30,466 nucleotides of DNA. Source: an uncultured Oscillibacter sp. (GTDB taxonomy: Bacteria > Bacillota > Clostridia > Oscillospirales > Oscillospiraceae). The stretch spans positions 1-30,466 of the forward strand of contig CAMHBH010000006.1 of assembly GCA_946183175.1 (NCBI GenBank). Reading direction: 5' to 3'. A program made the translations under genes and the position numbers. Positions 22,512 to 30,150 of this stretch are shown one piece after another (position 1 is the first letter of the stretch; the number at the start of each line of letters is the position of its first letter). The notes below the pieces were generated by a model. It was not told the origin of the DNA. It did not search any database and saw nothing but the letters and a program-made list of their open reading frames with translations.

Positions 22512-24779
22512 TTATGGAAGCAGTTGATTTTCGCCAGTAATCACGGCGTAAGTGGGCTCTTTCTCGAAATAGGCGTTGATGATGTTGACGGCGGTCGGGG
22601 CCAGGTGCGCGCCCGCGGCACCCTTTTCGATAACCATGCCGATTGCGATTTCCGGCTCGTCGTAGGGCGCGAAACAGATGAATACGCCGTTGTTCGTAAT
22701 GCCCCGGCCTAACTGCGCCGTACCGGTCTTCGCGCCCGCGTCGACGACACACCTCTGAAAGTAGCGGTCAAGCGAACTCAGTACGAGATTCCGCATACCC
22801 GTTTTGACGGCTTTCAGGTTCGCGGGGGCAATGTCGATAACGTTCATGGGGGTGGTGTCGCCGACGGCTAACACCTCGCTGTTGTCGTAGGACTTCACGG
22901 ACTTGAGCAAATGCGCCTTGCAGTGCTTGCCGTTGGAGACCAGCGTCGCGACGTAGTTGGCAAGCTGCAGGGGGGTGTAAATCTGGTTGGACTGTCCGAA
23001 CGCGGCCCACGGGGCCTGGTCCTGTCCGGCCGGATTCGTGGCGCGCTGTCCGGTGGCGTCGCCGGTCTCGATTCCGGTGTGCTCCCCGAGGCCGAACTGC
23101 TCCAGCCAGAAATTCAGCGTATTCAGCCCCATGCGGTAGCCCATCTCCGCGAAAAAGACGTTGCAGGAGTTCGTGATAGCCTGACTAATCGTCTGCCGTC
23201 CGTGCCCGGCGGCGTGCCAGCAGTTCGCGTAGGCGTCCGTGCCCGGATACGTCCAGCGCCCGCCGTCGTAGTAGCGCTCGTTCAGCCCGATTTTCCCGGA
23301 CTGCAAAGCCGCAATCGCCGTGGCAGGCTTGAGCGTCGAACCGGGCGGGTATGCGCTCATCGTGGCGCGGTTGATAAGAGGCTTGGCGGGGTTGTCGCTG
23401 AGGGAGTTGTAGCGCTTGGCGTCGTAGTAGTCGGTGGGCTTGAAGCTCGGGTAGGAGGCCATCGCGAGAATTTCGCCCGTGCCGACTTTCACGACCGCCA
23501 CGCCCGCCCCGCGCGTGTCGCTCCCGTCCTGGGCGTTCATGCCCTCCACGCCGTCGCGCAGGGCGTCCTCTACTTTGGCCTGAAAGTCAAGGTCAATCGT
23601 CAATTCGACCGTCGCGCCGGGCTGCGGGGTACGGGAGTAGTATTCGCCCGTGACCTTGCCCTCTTCGCTGACCGACAGCACCCGGCGTCCGTTCTTGCCC
23701 TGCAGGTACTGCTCGAACGCCGCCTCGACGCCGCTTCTGCCGACTATCGCGTCAAGGGGGTAATCCTTGTAGAGCGGGTTTTCCAGGTCGGTTTGAAACA
23801 GCTTGCTGACGTTGCCCAGAATGTGCGCGGCGCGGTCGGTCTCGTACTTCCGCACGGACGAGTTGACGACCTTCGCGCCGACGAAATTCCCGTCCGAGAG
23901 CATGGAGATAAACGGCGTGTCGATATTCTCCGTGAGAATGTACGAGCTGTTGTCGCCGAGCGTCTGACGCTGTTTCAGCTCGTAGCGGATGCCGAGGACT
24001 TTCCGCGCGTCGGCGGGCGCGTAGTCCTCCGGGATTTCCATGTCCGCGCGCATCCATTCGAGCGCGAGTTCCGGCGTGACCCCCGCCTCCGCGAGAAATT
24101 CGGCGGTCAGTAAGTCGGGCGACAGCCGCTCCATTAAAGTACGCTTGTCGGGGACGTACACCCCCGACGCGTGCGAGTTGCCCTTGAGCAGTTTCTTGAC
24201 CTTGCCCTTGAAATCCTCCGGCTCCTGCGCGGCCTGCGCGGCGGCTTCCGCGGCGGCCTCCTCCAAGTCGGTCGTGTCGACGAGGGCGCGGTTGTCCATA
24301 AGATACTCCCCGATGACTTCGCGGCTTGCCTTCATATTCGTGAAGTAGCGGAGCAGACGCCGCCGCTGTTCTTTGGACACCTCGTCCACCGTAAACGAAA
24401 ACGGCTCCTCCCTCGAAATCGGAAGGGTATCCGTCCACGTCCGGCCCTGGCTTTCAAAGAGGCCCAGAAGATTCAGAATCGCGCTGTTCTGGTCCTCGTC
24501 TTTCCTGAGAAGCGCGGGGTCAAAGGTGAGGTCGTAGGCGGAATCGTTGGAAATCAGCGTCACGCCGTTGCGGTCGGTGACGATTCCGCGCGACGCCTTG
24601 ATGGTCTCCGTGCGCACAATGGAGCGCGTCGACTGGCTCAAATACTCCTCGTGGTGGATAATCTGCGTGTTGTAGAGGACGCCGAAAAACAACAGCATGA
24701 CGGTCGCGATACCGCCGCCGAGCAGAAACAGGCGTCCCATCCGTACCGGGGATTCGTTGTCGTGTCTGCGGTAGGCCAA
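22512..24779 (-). CDS. Class B penicillin-binding protein 2 (elongasome transpeptidase)
   Basis: 755 residues from a TTG start at 24779, with GGGGGA 7 bases upstream; an in-frame ATG at 24809 is less well placed. A short cytoplasmic tail and one transmembrane anchor (about 15-35) precede the dimerisation (pedestal) region, which opens with TIKASRGIVTDRNG. The transpeptidase motifs are SxxK at S481-T-L-K484, SxN at S538-C-N540 and KTG at K684. It cross-links septal or lateral peptidoglycan; the place after mreC-mreD marks it as the PBP2 (MrdA) of the elongation complex. It is the last gene of the operon, followed by a terminator. Length is somewhat above E. coli PBP2 because of an enlarged pedestal with an Ala/Glu-rich stretch (about 150-175). 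Confidence 0.95.
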   Translation of the reverse strand: MAYRRHDNESPVRMGRLFLLGGGIATVMLLFFGVLYNTQIIHHEEYLSQSTRSIVRTETIKASRGIVTDRNGVTLISNDSAYDLTFDPALLRKDEDQNSAILNLLGLFESQGRTWTDTLPISREEPFSFTVDEVSKEQRRRLLRYFTNMKASREVIGEYLMDNRALVDTTDLEEAAAEAAAQAAQEPEDFKGKVKKLLKGNSHASGVYVPDKRTLMERLSPDLLTAEFLAEAGVTPELALEWMRADMEIPEDYAPADARKVLGIRYELKQRQTLGDNSSYILTENIDTPFISMLSDGNFVGAKVVNSSVRKYETDRAAHILGNVSKLFQTDLENPLYKDYPLDAIVGRSGVEAAFEQYLQGKNGRRVLSVSEEGKVTGEYYSRTPQPGATVELTIDLDFQAKVEDALRDGVEGMNAQDGSDTRGAGVAVVKVGTGEILAMASYPSFKPTDYYDAKRYNSLSDNPAKPLINRATMSAYPPGSTLKPATAIAALQSGKIGLNERYYDGGRWTYPGTDAYANCWHAAGHGRQTISQAITNSCNVFFAEMGYRMGLNTLNFWLEQFGLGEHTGIETGDATGQRATNPAGQDQAPWAAFGQSNQIYTPLQLANYVATLVSNGKHCKAHLLKSVKSYDNSEVLAVGDTTPMNVIDIAPANLKAVKTGMRNLVLSSLDRYFQRCVVDAGAKTGTAQLGRGITNNGVFICFAPYDEPEIAIGMVIEKGAAGAHLAPTAVNIINAYFEKEPTYAVITGENQLLP

Positions 24780-24837
24780 ATGGCATTCCCCCTTTCTGGA
24801 ACAGTGTAACATATTTCGGGCGGCAAAACAAGCGAAA

Positions 24838-25368
24838 TCAGCCCATGCCCTTGTGCATTTCCTCATAGCGGGTTCTGTCGGCGACGAGGCGGAAAAGAAG
24901 CGTCATTAAAGGCGACATGAGCGGGACGGTCACGAAAAATTCCCGGAGCGTCAGAGACAGACCGGGCATCCAGGGGGACACGTCGCCCCAAGTCCAGAAC
25001 AGGAAGCAGTGAAAGAAGCCGTTGACGGCGAAGGCAATCGCCGAGACCGCGTAGGAACACAGTAACCCCGCCGGGAGGAGTTCGCGCGAGAGAAACGAGG
25101 CTATCATCGCGGAAACCGGAAACGAGAGCGTATAGAAACACGGGAGGCTTTCGGGGAGGAGCAGGTCGCAGAATACGCCCGTAAGAACCGCGAACGCCCC
25201 GCCGAATCCCGGGGAATCCATCGTCGCGGGAATCACGGCGAGAAGCGGGTAGAGGAACGGAATCACGCCCAGCAGGGTGAGACGCTGTGCGAAACTCTGT
25301 ACAACGAGGCAGAGCAGGGCGGCGAACAGGTAGAGCGTCCACTTGAAAATGACGGCGTTTCTGAACAT
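24838..25368 (-). CDS. mreD: Rod shape-determining protein MreD
   Basis: 176 residues with five or six transmembrane segments and few conserved residues, as is normal for MreD. Recognition comes from length, topology and position between mreC and PBP2. It contains PATMDSPGFGGAFAVLTGVF and GVFCDLL, typical of the family. It links the MreB filament and MreC to the wall-synthesis enzymes. ATG 25368 has AAAGGAG 8 bases upstream; an in-frame GTG three codons earlier is less well spaced. The gap to PBP2 is 58 bases. Confidence 0.9.
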   Translation of the reverse strand: MFRNAVIFKWTLYLFAALLCLVVQSFAQRLTLLGVIPFLYPLLAVIPATMDSPGFGGAFAVLTGVFCDLLLPESLPCFYTLSFPVSAMIASFLSRELLPAGLLCSYAVSAIAFAVNGFFHCFLFWTWGDVSPWMPGLSLTLREFFVTVPLMSPLMTLLFRLVADRTRYEEMHKGMG

Positions 25369-25384
25369 GGGGCGCACTCCTTTC

Positions 25385-26227
25385 TCAAGTGACGATATCG
25401 AAAGACTTGATAATCGCGACTTGCGTCAGGCCGTTTACATCCGATTGCGGCGTAAGAATCGCGTAGGGCGCGGAGCCGGAGTCGTTGAGGCGTACTTCGT
25501 CAATCGTACCGATAACCAGCCCGGAGGGGTAGTAGCCGCCGACGCCAGATGTCACGACGAGGTCGCCGGCCAGTAAGCGGCTGTCGGCGGGGAGGAAGTC
25601 GAGGCGCACTTGCCCCTTTTCCATGAGCGAAAATTCCCCTTGCAGGACGCCCAATTCTTTCGTCCGGAAGACTTGCGCGCCGATAGAGGTATCGGTGTCG
25701 ATGAGCGTCCGCATGGTAGACCAGTTCGTCCCGGCGCGCTCAATCACCCCCACAAGCGCCCCCGTCGGGTCAATCACGCAGTCGCCCGTTTCCACGCCGT
25801 GCTCCGTGCCCTTGTCCAGCGTCACGGCGGAAGTCCAGTTCGAGACTGTGTACTCGGTAATCAGCGCCGTTTCGAGGTCGGATAAGTCCCGGCGCTGTTG
25901 GCGTAAGCCCAGCCATTCGCGCAAGCGGCGGTTTTCCTCGCTGTCGTTCTCCGCCTGTCGTATGGCCGCCTCCATGTCGGCAATCTGCTTTTTGAGCGCG
26001 GCGTTCTCCTCTTCCAATTGCGTCACGTCGCGGCGGTAGATTTGCCGGTCGTTGAACCAGAACGCGAATTTGTTCGTAGCCGCGCGGAAGGGCGTGGCAA
26101 GTAGATTGACGGCGTTCTCCGGAATCGAGGACGAAGCGCCCGTAAGCGACGCCGCCGCCAGCAGGGCCGAGAGAATCGCCGCGACAAGTAATAGCCATAG
26201 GCCGTTGTTTCTGAAAAAATCGTTCAT
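25385..26227 (-). CDS. mreC: Rod shape-determining protein MreC
   Basis: 280 residues. One transmembrane helix (about 9-28), a coiled coil (about 62-105) and the beta-barrel MreC domain (about 120-275) are in the usual order. Typical elements are VTLDKGTEHGVETGDCVIDP and VTSGVGGYYPSGLVIGTIDE. It forms the periplasmic-side scaffold that activates PBP2. ATG 26227 has GGAGGGGG 9 bases upstream. It starts 27 bases after maf. No mreB is in the window; in many Clostridia it is next to these genes, so it must be elsewhere. Confidence 0.95.
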   Translation of the reverse strand: MNDFFRNNGLWLLLVAAILSALLAAASLTGASSSIPENAVNLLATPFRAATNKFAFWFNDRQIYRRDVTQLEEENAALKKQIADMEAAIRQAENDSEENRRLREWLGLRQQRRDLSDLETALITEYTVSNWTSAVTLDKGTEHGVETGDCVIDPTGALVGVIERAGTNWSTMRTLIDTDTSIGAQVFRTKELGVLQGEFSLMEKGQVRLDFLPADSRLLAGDLVVTSGVGGYYPSGLVIGTIDEVRLNDSGSAPYAILTPQSDVNGLTQVAIIKSFDIVT

Positions 26228-26254
26228 AAATCCATTCCCCCTCCGCGCGGAATC

Positions 26255-26821
26255 TCAGAGCAGGCGCAAGTCAAATTCTGACAGCATGGCGTCCAACAGC
26301 GGCAACGGCAGTCCGATGACGTTGGACACGTCGCCCTCCACGCGTTCTATGAATAGAATGCCGCGTTCCTGTAAGCCGTACGCCCCGGCCTTGTCCATGG
26401 GCTCCCCCGTGGCGATGTAGCGCAGTAACGTTTCCCGGGACAGCGGGCGGAACGTGACTTCCGTCGCCTCCGAACGCGTCAGCAGGCGCGCGCCCTCCCG
26501 GACGGTGACGCCCGTACAGACGGTGTGCGTCCGTCCCTGTAGCGCGGTCAGCATGCGTAAAGCGTCGGCCTCGTCGCGGGGCTTCCCGAGGCGCATGCCG
26601 TCGAGGAAAACCATGGTGTCCGCCGTGACGATGATTTCGCCGGGGGCGGCGTCGACGGCTTGCGCCTTCTGCCGCGAAATCGCCTCCACGGTCTCGCGCG
26701 GCGAAAGTCCGTCCGGTACGCGCTCCTCCACGTCCGGCACGCGGACAGTAAAATCAGTCAGGCCGATTTGCCGCAACAGTTCGCGCCGTCGCGGCGAACC
26801 CGAAGCAAGTACGAGTTGCAC
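26255..26821 (-). CDS. maf: Maf-family nucleotide pyrophosphatase
   Basis: 188 residues, standard size. The N-terminal LASGSPRRRELL, the VTADTMVFLDGMRLGKPRD centre (D68) and the late YxATGEPMDKAGAYGLQ motif are diagnostic. It hydrolyses non-canonical or excess dNTP/NTP (dTTP/UTP type) to monophosphates and is implicated in septum control. Translation begins at a GTG (26821) with GAGGGA about 6-7 bases upstream. It sits between dut and mreC; the maf-mreC-mreD order is common in Firmicutes. Together with dut it forms a small nucleotide-sanitising pair. Confidence 0.95.
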   Translation of the reverse strand: MQLVLASGSPRRRELLRQIGLTDFTVRVPDVEERVPDGLSPRETVEAISRQKAQAVDAAPGEIIVTADTMVFLDGMRLGKPRDEADALRMLTALQGRTHTVCTGVTVREGARLLTRSEATEVTFRPLSRETLLRYIATGEPMDKAGAYGLQERGILFIERVEGDVSNVIGLPLPLLDAMLSEFDLRLL

Positions 26822-26830
26822 AAAGTTCCC

Positions 26831-27301
26831 TCACTTTCCGGTGGAACCGAATCCGCCACGGTCGGGCGGTGGGTCTGGTAATTTTTCCGGCATGAAACGA
26901 ACGACTACACCAAGTGATTTCACGGTTTTGAACTGAAGCGCGGGTTGATTCTGCACAATGCGAAACTGACAGATTCTCGCTCCCTTTGGAATCGTGGTGT
27001 CCCGTGTGGCGTAGGCCGGAAATTTCCACTCGTCATTGTTGCCACGATAGGAATTATCAACCACGCCCATAAAATTCGTCTGCAAAATACCGTAATTCGG
27101 AAAGGTAGAACTACGCGGGACAATATGTGCCTCGTAGCCTTTCGGTAATCCAATCGCCACGCCCAGCGGAATCAGGCGGAAGTCGCCCGCCGACAGCGTG
27201 ACGGTCTCGGCGGCGTACAGGTCTACCCAGTCGGATTTCCCGTCGACGTAACCCAGCTCCGGAAGGCCGTCCGACAGATAGCGGACAAATAACGTTTCCA
27301 T
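26831..27301 (-). CDS. dut: dUTP diphosphatase (trimeric dUTPase)
   Basis: 156 residues. The five dUTPase motifs are recognisable: SDWVDLYAA (divergent motif 1), PRSSTFPNYGI (motif 2), GVVDNSYRG with D82 (motif 3), GARICQFRIVQ (motif 4) and the C-terminal arm RGGFGSTGK (motif 5). It converts dUTP to dUMP and PPi. ATG 27301 with AGGGGG very close upstream; it starts 8 bases after the U32 gene. The segment coding for residues 50-135 has visibly lower GC and more A/T-ending codons than its neighbours, and the YRGNNDEWKFPAYA segment resembles phage and clostridial dUTPases. This may indicate acquisition, though the operon position suggests it is established. Confidence 0.95.
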   Translation of the reverse strand: METLFVRYLSDGLPELGYVDGKSDWVDLYAAETVTLSAGDFRLIPLGVAIGLPKGYEAHIVPRSSTFPNYGILQTNFMGVVDNSYRGNNDEWKFPAYATRDTTIPKGARICQFRIVQNQPALQFKTVKSLGVVVRFMPEKLPDPPPDRGGFGSTGK

Positions 27302-27309
27302 AGCGCCCC

Positions 27310-29376
27310 CTATTCTACGCCGCGCTCGTACAGCCCGCGCGTGAACGCCCCCGGCGCCGGGAGGCCGTCGCGGTAGCCTCGCACGACGCGCGCGCACTCT
27401 TCCGGTGTCTCCGTCGTAAACCGCAGGCGCGCGAACGATAAGCCGATTTTACGCCATTCGCCGCGGTCGGCGAGCCATAAGGGGCGGCTGTTCTCGATTT
27501 CGGTACGGCCCCCGAAGGCGTCGAGCAACGGGAACGCCGCGCCCGTACGGTCAGTAAGCGTATCGCCCGCGACGCCGCCCGGACGGTTTTCGGTAATCAT
27601 GAGCGGGAGCCGCCCGTAGACAATCGCCTCGACGGGGAGCGGTTTGGCCATGTCGCGTATCTGCCCCGCGCGCAGTTCAAACGACATACAGACGGATTGC
27701 AGGCCGCGTTCGGCCAGCCACGCGGCGGAACGCGCGTTTGTGACATTCAGGCCGAAGTCGCCGCAGGCCCGCGCGGTACTCTGGTCTATGAGCGGGAGGT
27801 GTCCGATATTCCCGGCGGCGGCGCTTGTCACGCCCTGACTTACAGCGCGGCGTAGCCAGTCGCGGAAGGTGTCCTCGTCGGTGTCGCGCCAGACGCGCGG
27901 CAGGATTGCGCACAATTCCAAATCGGCGCGGCGGAGCCAGTCGGGGACGGCGAAATCTTGCGCGAACCATTCCAGCGGCATGGACACGCGCGCCGGGGAG
28001 AGTTGCAGTAATGCGGGCGTGAGCTGTTCGCGGCGGCAGACGGAGACCGTATAGCGCGGGGCGGACGGCGCGGAACCGGGGGCCGACAGTACCGCCACGG
28101 AATCGGGCGCGGGCGGTACAGGGAGTTCACGCCGTTTCGGCGGCGCGGTTCGGCACTCCGACAGCGCGTCGAGGGCGTCGCGGCGGAGCGCGTTCAGGGC
28201 GCTTGCCGACAGCGACAGCCCCTCCCCGATATCGGCGCGGACGGCCTCGCATACGTAGGCCGTGCCGCCCGTCTTGCGGAGACGTTCCGCGACGCTCTCG
28301 GGCGTCAGCGGGCGATTCCGCGCGGGTTCCGGAATTGGCCCCGTAACCCGGACGCGGTGCCCGTCGGCGTCGGAGACCGTCAGCACAGCCGCCGCGCCGG
28401 GTTGTACCGTGCAGTCACAGCACACCGCGACTTTCCGGGGCGGAGCCGCTTCCAGTACAGGGGCCGGGGCGTCAGTATCGGAACGCGTCCCGAACATCCA
28501 CGGCCCGGGATTGGCGCGCCAGTAATCGTCCGTGAACCCGGAACGCGAAAAGGCGCGTTGTAACAGTCTGGTTTCCTCGTGCGACGGCGCGCGGCGCTCT
28601 CGCAACAGCCGCGCGTAGACCGACACCACCGCCGCCACGTATTCCGCGCGCTTCAGCCGCCCCTCGACTTTCAGACACGCTACGCCTAACTCGCGGAGTT
28701 CCTCCAAGTGGGCGCTCATGTTCATATCTTTGAGACTAAGCGCGTACTCGTCCGGGCGGAATTTCCCCACGCTACAGGGCAGTCTACAGGGTTGCGCACA
28801 GCGTCCGCGATTCCCGGAACGCCCCCCGATAACCGCGCTCATCTCGCACTGTCCGGAGTAGCACATGCACAGCGCGCCGTGTACGAACGTCTCAATCTCG
28901 ACGCCGCCGCGCGTACACAGGGCCGCGATATCGTCGCGGGAGCACTCCCGCGCGGCGACAACTCGTGTACAGCCCGCGTCGCGGAGTACGCGCGCGCCGC
29001 CCGACGTGAAAACGCTCATTTGCGTGCTCGCGTGTACGGGCAAATCCGGCAGACAGGCGCGGAGTAACGACAAAAGACCCCAGTCCTGTACGAGTACGGC
29101 GTCGACGCCCAGCCGCGACGCCTCCCGGGCCTGTTCCAAAGCGGCGGGGAGTTCGCGGTCGGTTAAGAGAGTATTCAGTGTCAGGTAGACCCGGACGCCG
29201 TAGAGGTGGCAGTAGCGGACGGCCTCGCGGAACTCGTCGCCGGAGAACCCCGCCGCGCGGACGCGCGCGTGAAACTGTCCGTAGCCCAGATAGACGGCGT
29301 CGGCACCGTTTTCGACGGCGGCGCGCAGGGCGTCGGGCGACCCCGCCGGGGCTAACAGTTCCGGACGCTCGCTCAT
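27310..29376 (-). CDS. Peptidase U32 family protein (RlhA/YrrO-type)
   Basis: 688 residues: a U32 domain (about 1-310) followed by a DUF3656-type C-terminal part. The start PELLAPAGSPDALRAAVENG and the cysteine cluster (C170, C172, C177, C193, C197, C201, in HGALCMCYSGQC and GRCAQPC) are typical. Members of this family act with a second U32 protein in tRNA or 23S rRNA hydroxylation (RlhA, TrhP), with an iron-sulfur site formed by those cysteines. Peptidase activity is historical. The ATG overlaps the zapA stop as ATGA. It is the second gene of the division/elongation operon, a common location for this gene near zapA in Clostridia. Confidence 0.93.
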   Translation of the reverse strand: MSERPELLAPAGSPDALRAAVENGADAVYLGYGQFHARVRAAGFSGDEFREAVRYCHLYGVRVYLTLNTLLTDRELPAALEQAREASRLGVDAVLVQDWGLLSLLRACLPDLPVHASTQMSVFTSGGARVLRDAGCTRVVAARECSRDDIAALCTRGGVEIETFVHGALCMCYSGQCEMSAVIGGRSGNRGRCAQPCRLPCSVGKFRPDEYALSLKDMNMSAHLEELRELGVACLKVEGRLKRAEYVAAVVSVYARLLRERRAPSHEETRLLQRAFSRSGFTDDYWRANPGPWMFGTRSDTDAPAPVLEAAPPRKVAVCCDCTVQPGAAAVLTVSDADGHRVRVTGPIPEPARNRPLTPESVAERLRKTGGTAYVCEAVRADIGEGLSLSASALNALRRDALDALSECRTAPPKRRELPVPPAPDSVAVLSAPGSAPSAPRYTVSVCRREQLTPALLQLSPARVSMPLEWFAQDFAVPDWLRRADLELCAILPRVWRDTDEDTFRDWLRRAVSQGVTSAAAGNIGHLPLIDQSTARACGDFGLNVTNARSAAWLAERGLQSVCMSFELRAGQIRDMAKPLPVEAIVYGRLPLMITENRPGGVAGDTLTDRTGAAFPLLDAFGGRTEIENSRPLWLADRGEWRKIGLSFARLRFTTETPEECARVVRGYRDGLPAPGAFTRGLYERGVE

Positions 29377-30008
29377 TCGTCCTCGACGACGATTTCCGGG
29401 ACTTCCGGCGCGGTCTCCGCTTCCGCGACAACTTCGACAGTCTCCGGCTCGGCGGCTTCCGGTTCCGCCTCGGCGGCGGCTTCTTCCACAGTTTCAGTCT
29501 CCACTTTCACCGCCTCGGCCTTCGTCTTGCGCGCCTTGCGCGGTCGCTTCGACTTCTCCACGATTTCCGCCATTGCCGCCTCGTCAAGCGGCACGGCCTC
29601 CGGTGTCGGCGTCGGCGTCTCGCCCGTCACCGATACGACCGCCTTCTGTACCTTTTGCAGACTCTTTTCGGCCTTCGCAAGCGCCTTTTCGGCCTTGTCG
29701 AGCTTCTTTTGCAGGCTCAGATTCTCGCGCTTGAAAGCATTCGCCTCGGCTTTCGCGCTGGCCTCGGCGTCAAGCGCGCTCTTAATCTGCGCGCGGAGCT
29801 GTTCGTCGGTCAGGCGGACTTTGAAAAGGTCATCAGCGATATTCAGCGCGGTCATAACCGCGGCTTCCATGCGTCCCATGCGCGCGGCGAGCATCTTCTG
29901 CATTTCCGCGTTGACGTGGAGACCTACGGCCTGTGTGTACTCCGGGGAATTGTCCGTAATCAGCTTGAACTCCTCACCGCAGATTTTCACCGTTACGCTG
30001 TTGCTCAT
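29373..30008 (-). CDS. zapA: Cell division protein ZapA with long acidic C-terminal tail
   Basis: 211 residues, while ZapA is usually 80-130. The ZapA domain is residues 1-about 95 (VKICGEEFKL, SPEYTQAVGLHVNAEM and MTALNIADDLF). A coiled coil follows (about 88-125, with KAEKALAKAEKSLQK). The tail then has a basic block (153-164: SKRPRKARKTK) and a block rich in Glu, Ala and Val (about 165-211). ZapA cross-links FtsZ filaments in the Z-ring. ATG 30008 has AGAGGAG 8 bases upstream. It is first in the operon, with a promoter at 30079-30084. The tail composition is low-complexity and resembles a disordered charge-segregated region. Confidence 0.93.
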   Translation of the reverse strand: MSNSVTVKICGEEFKLITDNSPEYTQAVGLHVNAEMQKMLAARMGRMEAAVMTALNIADDLFKVRLTDEQLRAQIKSALDAEASAKAEANAFKRENLSLQKKLDKAEKALAKAEKSLQKVQKAVVSVTGETPTPTPEAVPLDEAAMAEIVEKSKRPRKARKTKAEAVKVETETVEEAAAEAEPEAAEPETVEVVAEAETAPEVPEIVVEDE

Positions 30009-30078
30009 GGCAGATACTCCTCTCGATTTGTATCGTCTCCCGGCGCGGGCCGGGAACTGTTCTGACATCATCCGCCCC

Positions 30079-30084
30079 ATTATA
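30079..30084 (-). promoter_or_regulatory. -10 box of the zapA operon promoter
   Basis: A perfect TATAAT with TGT directly before it (extended -10) lies 70 bases upstream of the zapA ATG on the minus strand. The region 17 bp upstream has no good -35, so it may rely on the extended -10. Confidence 0.7.
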
Positions 30085-30150
30085 ACACAGTCCCCGCGCC
30101 GACGCCACAGGAAAAACGCGTTTTTTCTGAAATTTTCGACGAAAATATTG

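Noticed and set aside
22911..24113. A 400-codon open frame opposite the PBP2 gene
   Set aside because: It mirrors the PBP2 codons, as expected at high GC. It has no ribosome binding site and no protein-family motif.
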